A stretch of DNA of 64,000 nucleotides from Siphonodentalium dalli (taxonomy: Eukaryota > Mollusca > Scaphopoda > Gadilida > Siphonodentaliidae): assembly GCA_032622095.1 (NCBI GenBank), contig CP136061.1, positions 43,223,797 through 43,287,796 of the forward strand, read 5' to 3'. The notes under the pieces were generated by a model. It was not told where the DNA came from and ran no database searches. It worked only from the letters and a program-made list of their open reading frames with translations. Below, piece by piece: positions 58,901-64,000 of the stretch (its first letter is position 1; each line of letters begins with the position of its first letter). Position numbers and translations under genes: made by a program.

Positions 58901-61900
58901 ACAGTTATCGGCAAATCGACGCGAAACTTCGCATGTAGAAACACTATGGCCATACTACAACGTCATTAACGTCCACCACACAAACACTTACACAAAAAAA
59001 CATTGCATTTACTATATACGATTTTATTAAGTCCAAACCCGCCTTTGAAACTGACTACAAATTGTTGCTACAAAACTCGACGAGTATTACTACAAAACTC
59101 GTTAGCTTGTTTTTTACTACAAAACTCGTCGATATTTTACTACAAAACTCGTAACCCAAATTACTACATAACACGTCGATTTTACTACAAAACTCGTGAG
59201 CTACCACAAAACTCGTCGATTGTTACTACATAACTCGTGAGCTACCACAAAACTCGTCAGTTACTACATAACTCGGCGTAACAGGCATGCATTGCACCTC
59301 GGAATCTATTTTATTGAAAATTACCCAGTTTATAGTTTATCCCCTCCCCCATGTTTTACATCAACAGCTAATTGCCCGTTATTGTTTGATATGACCATAC
59401 AACTCCGAAAAATTACCATTGGTGACAATAAAGCATGTATTTTCTGTGAAAGACCAAATTTGCAACCTCATCATGTATATTTTCTCTGTCATCTTGTTAA
59501 ATTCATATATATATATATATTGTATCTGGGAGCGGGGACATTGTAAGTTGTTAAAACTTGTACCCCAATCCCGTTGTAATGAATTTACAATAAAATATGT
59601 TTAAAGTAAAAAAAAAGAGGTAATATAGAAGTTCTGAGAATTTCCTATAATTTATCCCCTCTAACTACATGATAAGTTAACACTACTCTAGTTCCACTAT
59701 AATAGCAGCGATGCTGTCGATATTTGACTGCAAATAGGTATTTTAAGGTTATGTGTTATCCTCACCGTTACATGTGGAACTATAGACAGTGTAATTCTCT
59801 TGTCGTTAGCTTTGATCAATATACATTTGATATGCATGTTGCCGTTCGTGTTCTTGCACCATAGCGTTTTCTATGAGATAACGCCTGCAAAAAAATCCGT
59901 ACAAACGTATGAACAGTGTATGAACGTAACCTAAACCAATATATGAGTGGGTCAATTTATTATGTTTGCATATTATGTATAATTCTCTTTGATATTGTGC
60001 AGTGAATTTTCAGTGTACATATCTACATGATCTAGAGGGGATACCAATTAAAATCATATTTTGATGTTGATTGATTAGGATGCAATATAGATTGGTCTTA
60101 TCGTTGATTATGTTTTCTTCCAGTTGACGGCCATTGGTGTGAGTGGGCAGATTGGTCGCCATGTTCCCTGACATGCAGCAGTAAAACGTCTCTGCACGCA
60201 AGACGTAGAGATTGCGCATGTCCGGCTTCTTTGTTTGGTGGAATCGAATGTCATGGTTTGTATCAAACTGCAAGGAGTACAGTCCTCTCGTTACGATGGT
60301 CTGACCACTGATTGTTATTGTATCGGATAGCATGTGTCTATGAAATCGATGAGAAGGGTTAATTATTAATCCCAAAATCCATGCAAGTGGATCATTTTTA
60401 GCCTTGAGATAGAATGATCAAATGAAAAATATCAAGAGTGTGAACAGGGTTCACATTGTTTCAGTGTATAAAGCTAAACATGAGCTTCTACCCCCTAATT
60501 TACAAACATTCTTTGTCACTGTCAAAGGATCACATAAGCACAACACTCGACAAATTGAAAATTTCAGAGTTAATTACAGGAGAACTAATACTAAAGCATT
60601 TTGTACAAGAAACATTGGAACAACTCTATGGCATTCCCTAGATAAAAACCTAAAGAACTGCGAAAATACTTTTATATTCAAGAGAAAATAAAAACATCAT
60701 CTTTTAGAAAAGTACGTCGAATATATAGTAGTCCATTCAATGTAAAATCTAGCTCAGGAATAGATGAATAATTCACCCATCATTTCAGATATAAAAACAA
60801 AAAGAAAGATTTGGATAACCGGAAAATAAAATTAAAATTTCAAAAATAATTAACTTGTTTAACCCTGGGGGTTGCACCTTATAAGTGTAAACTTCTAGCT
60901 CCCCCTTCAACATACCTTACTTCCATAATACCAAATATCATATGTAATACATTGGTATCACGCTTCCAACATTCTATTATTTACTATGTATTATGTTGAA
61001 ATGCATAATTATGTACTAATCTGTTATTTTGTTTATTGTATATTGTCTATTGAATATGTTGAATGAATAAATAACTCAACTCAATTCAAGGGTTGATGTT
61101 GACCAAACCCATCATATGATGGGATTGTACCATGTATGGCATTTGAATGTTTCATAGATACATCACTAACGTTCAACATAGTTTGTATAGCAGAGCAGAT
61201 GCTGACAAACGTAATTATAATCTTCATTGGAATCCACATTGGAATTGTTTATCTTTACCAGAGATCCATGGGAGTCCATGTGTATGGTGGATTTATAATG
61301 GGCTAATAGAAATATCACCAAGAGAATATAACCGATTACAATTAATCCCAAGATGCCAGTACGGTATTTAAAAACTAGATCAGATATTGATTTAGATAGC
61401 ATATGTTTATGCGGCCAAATATAGCCATATAATGTTATAAGTTTGATTTGCAAATAATTATCCTTTCTTAAACATTGATGAAATCTATTATATTGAAGCC
61501 GAATAAAGCTTTCATGTTTTAATATATGTACTCTGAACATTCTGTATATTGAATGCGCATATGGCAATTCATTTATTGACATCACATGCAACTATGGGGA
61601 ACAAATCTTCATATTTTCAACATGACATCATATATAATAGTATATAACTATAAAACAGGTGTTATATATAGTATTCATTGATAAACCTGGTTCAAAAGTA
61701 AATTGGTTAGTTAATCAATACAAAAATCCATACATGTAAAGAGTGTGCCAAGATAAACATAGATAGGAATACGAGAAAGATAATATTAAAGGCACGGGCG
61801 GCGTTCGTTGCGGAAATATTCATATTTGTTCAAATCCCTATCAACAGAAGGAATATTAAAAGATATATAGTTTTGTTCATATGCCAAACATAATCACCGC

Positions 61901-62846
61901 GTAAATAGTATATTGTCGTCAAGACATACGATGCTGTACGTAAAGAAGAGCCTGCTCTTGTTACAGAAGTTTCGCGTCTGTTTACATAACACAGCGCAAT
62001 TCTATTGGTTAATCACACACAAATGATATAAACGCTCTTTATTATTTCCATATCAGGAAAACAGTAACAAATAACGCTCTTTAAGTTTACCATATCCGGA
62101 TCTAAACAAAGGCCAGGTTCTGTAACGTTTTTTGCTTTTGTTTACATAACAAAGGAAAAACATTTGACAATAACAGACTGTTTATGCCACATTTCTGATT
62201 GGTATAAGAGCCAGGTCTGTATATATTTTACTATTCTTTCTGTTTATGGTGGTTTTTGACTGAGGTGAATATTTTAACAGCATACCCACCACCATTTTCG
62301 AAAACGATCCACAAATCAATACCAAAAAACATTGGGGACGGGTGTGTCACCATAAACCTGCCCGCAAAATATGAACACGATCGGACAAAAAATACTTGAG
62401 TTATCGCATCCGATAGAACATTGTGTTTATTCACTTCATTGGTGGATGGACAATCTTAATAATTGCTAAATACATGGTATGGGTACACATAAAAGGGCCT
62501 TAATTTCAAAGCAAATGAATGGACACAACGTGTTACATGTGGATATTGTTCACACATGCTGCCTCGTGAGTACACTAAAGATAGTTAGAACATGATGTTT
62601 GGTAACAGATAAACGGATATCAAAACTTAATTAGTACGGATGTATTTGTTCAATATACGGCCACAATGTAGCTCGATCTTTGAACTTATCAAATTATTGT
62701 TTCAAGCATTGTACTCCAACTAAACATTGAAACTGTGTTGTGAATAACCCCATCATTTAAACTGAGCTGTGAACATAACCCCATCAATTTTTCAGGTCAG
62801 AGCATGGAAGTGACGGAGTGTACCCACTTGACAAAATGTAATTCAA
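42497..62846 (+). CDS. Properdin-like protein with TB-like domain and six thrombospondin type-1 repeats (partial, 9 exons)
   Basis: Secreted or surface protein predicted from exons 42497..42630, 48683..48749, 51998..52150, 52676..52846, 55326..55496, 56094..56267, 57425..57601, 60124..60255 and 62796..62846 (1230 nt, about 410 codons). Exons 1-2 give a six-cysteine domain (C, C, CC, CxxC) in the order of the properdin N-terminal TB domain. Exons 3-7 are one TSR each, and exons 8-9 share TSR6. Vertebrate properdin has the same order, one TB-like domain then six TSRs, and stabilises the alternative complement convertase; that role is not shown here. All junctions are phase 1 except the phase-0 junction inside the TB-like domain. 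The signal-peptide exon was not found. The last exon ends in a good donor, so the gene continues. Other TSR-rich proteins are possible. Confidence 0.8.
42636..44376. other. Intron sequence, nothing recognised
   Basis: First part of the 6-kb intron after the first TB exon. No ORF with a motif. 43860..44130 contains two degenerate copies of atatgtgatttcaccacttg / atatgtgatttcaccatttg about 160 bp apart. Confidence 0.4.
44377..44439. repeat. 63-bp intronic hairpin
   Basis: agactcacgagatatattat followed by tgtg pairs with cacaataatatatctcatga and gtct around a 15-nt loop, with one mismatch (cacgag/catgag). A small palindromic element or a precursor-like hairpin; there is no further evidence of function. 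Confidence 0.55.
44625..45557 (-). pseudogene. Duplicated fragments of a transposon-associated ORF with a GCDTTSRLFGIGKG motif
   Basis: About 290 bp are present twice in direct order (44625..44910 and 45200..45515), nearly identical. Read on the minus strand, copy two is open: DIGQINKLLSVPICDNILFI, then HVVLGCDTTSRLFGIGKG. Copy one has two extra bases in that motif and is frameshifted. The phrase F.HA.(L/I)GCDTTS.(L/F)FG.GK occurs in many uncharacterised repeat-associated proteins of invertebrates; I know no established function. An in-frame stop follows in copy two. Confidence 0.55.
45590..46540. mobile_element. Foldback unit with inverted arrays of a ~24-bp degenerate repeat
   Basis: 45590..46140 is full of accacccaa..agtgtcccaaa words (about 24-bp step, strongly drifted). 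46150..46540 carries the inverse (tttgggacact..ttggtggttt). The opposite orientation of the two arrays makes a large hairpin possible. Same architecture as 25021..26716, with an unrelated repeat unit. Confidence 0.65.
46545..47797. other. Intron sequence, nothing recognised
   Basis: Frames of 61 to 86 codons at 47.06..47.65 kb lack motifs and splice support. A short direct repeat gttgctaaggagg / gttgctaatggg lies near 46975..47020. Confidence 0.4.
47798..48309 (+). mobile_element. Non-autonomous Helitron-like element with internal ~125-bp repeats
   Basis: The 3' end has the stem gcccgGACGAAGTcgggc (48281..48298) and 7 nt later CTAG at 48306..48309, followed by T. The 5' end TCTAATATATATG at 47798 follows an A, as expected for insertion between A and T without duplication. 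The inside has a ttgtctgtctgtttgtctgt tract and three copies of a unit with cggatttcgacgaaattt, tttgtccggg and ttgaccttcaaaatggtcaa. No Rep/helicase ORF. Confidence 0.7.
48683..48749 (+). CDS. Properdin-like exon: second half of the TB-like domain
   Basis: Acceptor tttgtag, donor GTGAGT. It reads VKIGKNRFRCRKCKDLDGPI and supplies the last CxxC pair of the six-cysteine domain (properdin GGLCQPC). It enters in phase 0, matching the previous exon, and leaves in phase 1, matching the first TSR exon. Confidence 0.65.
48960..49650. mobile_element. Inverted-repeat element in the intron before TSR1
   Basis: Left arm 48975..49095 (cacgtaccacagtagcgatg, gcatagtaggtgtgacaatt) and right arm 49525..49645 (aattgtcacacctactatgc, catcgctactgtggtacgtg) are inverted with high identity over about 120 bp. 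The loop of about 430 bp has no motif. Confidence 0.7.
49729..49924. repeat. Second inverted repeat in the same intron
   Basis: ggattcatccagctccgttc, ttctgtagttttag and ttttggagtaccatttccat face atggaatgctactccaaaac, ataaaactacggaatcgg and acctggtggatcc. The left arm has about 35 extra bases. Probably a small palindromic transposon. Confidence 0.6.
49930..51050. other. Intron sequence, nothing recognised
   Basis: Frames of 67 to 92 codons without motif. 50100..50180 is less AT-rich. A short doubled word gtgtccattcagtgtccatt lies at 50852..50875. Confidence 0.4.
51055..51438. mobile_element. Long-armed foldback in the intron before TSR1
   Basis: aaaattgtgtagaaatgaca (51055) faces tgtcatttctacacaatttt (ending 51438). 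Pairing continues through gagtacgagtgtatcatagt / ctataactatattatactcg and agcagctttaaaa / ttttaaagctgct to a centre near 51240. About 380 bp in all, non-coding. Confidence 0.75.
51466..51550. repeat. 85-bp near-perfect hairpin with a 3-nt loop
   Basis: gtaaccgtgaggtaagtggt continues through cataacttgtatgtaaaaccc, then ttc, then the inverse back to gttac. Only two or three mismatches lie in a stem of 41 bp. It lies 28 bp after the foldback element and may be a separate tiny MITE. I see no support for a microRNA gene beyond the fold. Confidence 0.8.
51998..52150 (+). CDS. Properdin-like exon: TSR1
   Basis: Acceptor tatttcag, donor GTAATT. It contains WGEWGACSVSCGAGWRTRY, then QCVDCDR, SQPCIVNFYCPG: a thrombospondin type-1 repeat with WxxW, CSVSCG and six cysteines. 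Phase 1 at both ends. TSR1 is the shortest of the five single-exon repeats (153 nt). Confidence 0.85.
52676..52846 (+). CDS. Properdin-like exon: TSR2
   Basis: Acceptor ccacag, donor GTGAGT. GSWGPWFPWQSCSRSCGTGA, then RRCNYPAPAYNGDYC, GECNKELCPG: a full TSR with the WxxWxxW ladder, of which the first two tryptophans are usual C-mannosylation sites. Phase 1-1, 171 nt. The donor is followed within about 10 bp by the long CT microsatellite. Confidence 0.9.
52856..52990. repeat. (CT)n microsatellite next to the TSR2 donor
   Basis: About 70 bp of nearly pure ct repeats, then tgtctgtctgtctgt and further ct runs. It starts some 10 bp inside the intron after TSR2 (52847). Length variation could affect splicing, but that is speculation. 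Confidence 0.95.
53000..53457. other. Intron sequence, nothing recognised
   Basis: Only a (ta)n tract near 53276 and a loose inverted pair acatatatatgc / catatatatgcc. Confidence 0.4.
53462..53816. mobile_element. piggyBac-like MITE with two internal palindromes (copy 2)
   Basis: TTAA at 53458..53461 and 53817..53820. Termini are CCCTTTACCCAACA and TGTTGGGTAAAGGG. It is inverted relative to 11558..11949 and shares its long non-palindromic part (cagcctaaaatatcttcggt, gatatcattggaaccggctc) and both palindromes. It lies in the intron between TSR2 and TSR3. Confidence 0.88.
53825..54085. mobile_element. Relative of the foldback element at 10.2 kb
   Basis: Repeated inverted words aataggttcatattgaac, gttcatattcaacctattt and cataggttcatagtgga, and the boundary phrase caggctggaatta, match the inverse of 10.15 to 10.61 kb (ttccagcctgttctc, gtccatactgaacg). 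Confidence 0.5.
54112..54240 (+). repeat. tRNA-derived SINE-like sequence
   Basis: tagccgggtgg at 54124..54134 fits RNA polymerase III box A and gggttcgaagt at 54170..54180 fits box B, 36 bp apart. The flanks (gatgtccccg before, ctgagtctgac after) do not pair as a proper acceptor stem. More likely a SINE head than a working tRNA gene. No copy elsewhere in the window. Confidence 0.45.
54806..55046. mobile_element. hAT-type MITE made of nested hairpins (copy 2)
   Basis: The 8-bp direct repeat AAGACAAT is at 54798..54805 and 55047..55054. Same ends and internal hairpins as 28858..29111. The different duplication shows an independent insertion. It lies in the intron between TSR2 and TSR3, less than 300 bp from the TSR3 acceptor. 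Confidence 0.9.
55326..55496 (+). CDS. Properdin-like exon: TSR3
   Basis: Acceptor cattcag, donor GTAGGT. NGKWTKWSPFEECSVTCGVG, then RHRTCTNPSPSDGGRPC, RKCVRNPCPG. A full TSR with CSVTCG and the basic ladder residues; the third tryptophan of the ladder is Phe. Phase 1-1, 171 nt, the same length as TSR2. Confidence 0.9.
56094..56267 (+). CDS. Properdin-like exon: TSR4
   Basis: Acceptor ttttcag, donor GTCAGT. DGGWSTWLSWSACDATCEAG, then YRVCNNPLPVNGGNQC, ITECDSAKSCPG. All three ladder tryptophans and six cysteines are present; the usual CS.TCG is CDATCE. Phase 1-1, 174 nt. Confidence 0.9.
56318..56486. mobile_element. Right half of the AGGGACACC foldback family
   Basis: From cataaattcattttcattat to gatttagtgtatagccccct, followed by TTAA (56487..56490). 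It matches the right arm of 32809..33159. The left arm is absent, so only the terminus survives. It starts about 50 bp after the TSR4 donor. Confidence 0.7.
56495..57420. other. Intron sequence, nothing recognised
   Basis: AT-rich, no ORF of note, no repeat partner seen. Confidence 0.4.
57425..57601 (+). CDS. Properdin-like exon: TSR5
   Basis: Acceptor attttag, donor GTGAGT. DGAWSEWVRSGTCRAPRCGK, then QQRSCTNPAPSDGGKDC, AECMDTARCPG. A TSR with a changed front: the third ladder Trp is missing and CS.(S/T)CG is replaced by TCRAPRCG, with one extra residue. Phase 1-1, 177 nt. Confidence 0.87.
57878..59283. mobile_element. 1.4-kb foldback transposon with satellite core
   Basis: The 5-bp repeat GGCAT is at 57873..57877 and 59284..59288. 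Termini are TGTTACGCCGAGTTATGTAG and its exact inverse. Each arm (about 180 bp) is built from acgagttttgtagtaa and acgagttatgtag words. The core, about 58140..58960, is five to six copies of a 140-155 bp unit (gacgtcgcgttctgacgtta, ttggacctggtcccc, tatggccatgttatt). No transposase. It lies in the intron between TSR5 and TSR6. Confidence 0.85.
59290..60120. other. Intron with a fragment of the 18.2/22.6-kb repeat family
   Basis: 59680..59960 shares ctagttccac, catgtggaacta, gatatgcatgttgccgttcg and tagcgttttctatgagataac with the dispersed foldback family. The rest is AT-rich without a motif. Confidence 0.5.
60124..60255 (+). CDS. Properdin-like exon: first part of TSR6
   Basis: Acceptor tcttccag, donor GTTTGT (weaker than the others). 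DGHWCEWADWSPCSLTCSSK, then RRRDCACPASLFGGIEC: a TSR front with the W ladder, an extra Cys between the first two Trp, and CSLTCS. It stops before the last cysteines, which the next exon provides. Phase 1-1, 132 nt. Confidence 0.82.
60420..61089 (+). pseudogene. LINE 3' end (another family) with (CTCAA)n-like tail
   Basis: The frame to 60691 reads LLPPNLQTFF, HKHNTRQIENFRVNYRRTNT and CTRNIGTTLWHSLDKNLKNC. This is the tail after the reverse transcriptase in Jockey/L2-like LINEs (YNTR...T...G..LWN.L). A non-coding part follows, ending gaatgaataaataactcaac and tcaattcaa at 61089, a simple-repeat 3' terminus. Only the 3' end is kept. It is inserted in the last intron in view. Confidence 0.75.
61090..61785. 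other. Intron sequence, nothing recognised
   Basis: A 141-codon minus-strand frame at 61166..61591 shows no motif, and a plus-strand frame overlaps it. I do not accept either as a gene. Confidence 0.4.
61790..62294. mobile_element. AGGCACGGGCGG element (copy 2, right end lost)
   Basis: TTAA at 61786..61789, then AGGCACGGGCGGCGTTCG. It tracks 34034..34549 closely (catatgccaaacataatc, gtatattgtcgtcaagac, ccatatccggatctaaac) until catacccaccaccattttcg, where it diverges before the right terminus. Confidence 0.75.
62796..62846 (+). CDS. Properdin-like exon: second part of TSR6
   Basis: Acceptor tttttcag, donor GTAAGT. It reads QSMEVTECTHLTKCNS and supplies the last two cysteines of TSR6. Phase 1-1, 51 nt. 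Its donor implies at least one more exon beyond the window or in its last 1.1 kb, where none is seen. Confidence 0.7.
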
Positions 62847-62999
62847 GTAAGTTTCTTAAACTATTGAGGTATATCCATGTACTTTAAGGCTGATATCCAT
62901 TGATTTCCCGCTCCTCCTTAAACCCTGATTACCAATTAACAGAGAGAGGTGAATACAGTGTACTGGTTTAAATGAACTTTAAACTACCACATGTATTTA

Positions 63000-63889
63000 A
63001 TCAATTCAATTCAATTCAATTTATTAGTATTCTGATCATCAAGGTAGATATAACAGAAACATGGTTATTACAAATATCGATGCAAATATAAATTTGTTTT
63101 GCATGAATGCACATTTAGATATATAATATAGTTGTGTATACAATAGTGTCTTGATCTGTATATAATTATATTATTTTTTTTCCTGATAGATTTTTGTTAT
63201 TAATTTCGGCGTATTGGTTACGTGTTCGGTCAGTGGATATGGATTTTGAATGGTTTAAATGATTCAGCCTCAAGAGGCGTCAGATTGTATATATATAGTA
63301 TATACTCGTGGCGCTTATAAAATAAGCGCATCTACAGCGATAAACTATTATATTGGTGGTGGGGTCCTTCTTTATACAATTTGGTACATGTAAGAAACAA
63401 GTATGTTATATCGGTATATTTTGAAGGTGGGTTACTTGTTTGTCTGAAAGTCTAGCCTCAAGAGTTCCGAAATATATCAATGATCTTTTTTATAAAAACT
63501 GAGAGATTCTTGGTATTTCTTCTGTTGTGGTTATTGAATAGTGCTGCTAACTTGTTAGCGTTTGGTCTCTGGTAATAGTATGGTCTCAGGTATTGTACGC
63601 GTATGTCTTGGAGTTCAATACATTTAAGGATGACATGATACTCATCGCCTATTTCTGAGTTGCAGAGGGTACACAATCTATCCGAATATGCGGCATTGAT
63701 CCACGCGCCATATTCTATTGGGAGTTTATGGTTCTTGGTACGGAAGAGAAGGATGCTTTGCACGACTCGGTGGTTTGTTATTGATAGGTAACTTTCTCGT
63801 TCAAATGAGGTCTTGGTAATACGATAAAAGACGAATTTACTGGATGTTGCTATCGATGCCCACCATTCTTGCAGAATCGACATGTACAA
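63000..63889 (-). pseudogene. LINE 3' end, same family as 13335..13676, with TTGAA tail
   Basis: The ORF at 63889..63458 reads SITNHRVVQSILLFRTKNHK, LPIEYGAW, then RLCTLCNSEIGDEYHVILKC and closes KKIIDIFRNS. The CxxC...H...C tail equals that of the fragment at 13335. Downstream on the minus strand about 430 bp of untranslated DNA ends in repeated ttgaa (plus-strand attcaattcaattcaatt at 63004..63021), a typical LINE terminus. Frame continuity upstream of 63889 is lost. Confidence 0.78.
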
Positions 63890-64000
63890 TTAGTGGCCCG
63901 TTGCTGGACAACCGTTACTGCAGTGTGCCATTTATCAGCCTTCGGTTGCACGACAATGGCAACCGTAAAAATGTCAAAAAGAGTACATATAAATCACGTT

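Noticed and set aside
61166-61591. 141-codon minus-strand ORF as a gene
   Set aside because: No motif, overlapped by another frame, lies between a LINE end and a MITE inside an intron.

Overview
The window looks like nuclear DNA of a marine invertebrate animal. It is AT-rich, genes have introns with GT..AG borders, and most of the sequence is non-coding and packed with transposon remnants. The properdin-like thrombospondin-repeat gene, the Polinton, the LINE types and a dispersed (ACGG)n-containing repeat would fit a mollusc or another lophotrochozoan. The species call is inference and weak.

Region 1 (1 to about 9.25 kb) is a Polinton/Maverick, a virus-like DNA transposon cut by the left window edge. 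The plus strand carries a spliced protein-primed DNA polymerase B (8 exons in view, broken by one in-frame stop and one frameshift), then a packaging ATPase and two small conserved proteins. The minus strand, converging on them, carries a TBP-like protein, an integrase with a chromodomain, a minor capsid (penton-like) protein, a small Lys-rich protein and the probable major capsid protein. All ORFs except the polymerase look intact, and most neighbours overlap by 1 to 23 nt or are separated by 2 nt. The most unusual gene is at 8174..8686 on the minus strand: a complete 170-aa homologue of the TATA-binding protein core, overlapping the integrase gene and sitting 28 and 49 bp downstream of two TATA boxes. 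I know of no Polinton described with its own TBP. No adenovirus-type protease gene is visible; it may lie left of the window.

Region 2 (9.25 to about 42.4 kb) has no gene that I can support. It holds a dense set of non-autonomous DNA transposons, several with clear target-site duplications: a piggyBac-like palindromic MITE, Tc1/mariner palindromes, a hAT MITE, a 9-bp-TSD element with another element nested in it, and several families sharing TTAA plus AGG termini. It also holds LINE 3' fragments, a PIF/Harbinger transposase fragment, foldback elements whose arms are minisatellites, and a perfect 23-bp satellite of 20 copies.

Region 3 (42.5 kb to beyond 62.8 kb, plus strand) is a properdin-like gene. 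Two exons encode a six-cysteine N-terminal domain resembling the properdin TB domain, followed by thrombospondin type-1 repeats TSR1 to TSR5, one exon each, and a TSR6 split over two exons. Exon phases agree throughout. The signal-peptide exon was not found, and the gene continues past 62846. Its introns host further mobile elements: a Helitron-like element, hAT and piggyBac MITEs, a 1.4-kb foldback with internal satellite, and LINE ends. The window closes with a minus-strand LINE 3' end.
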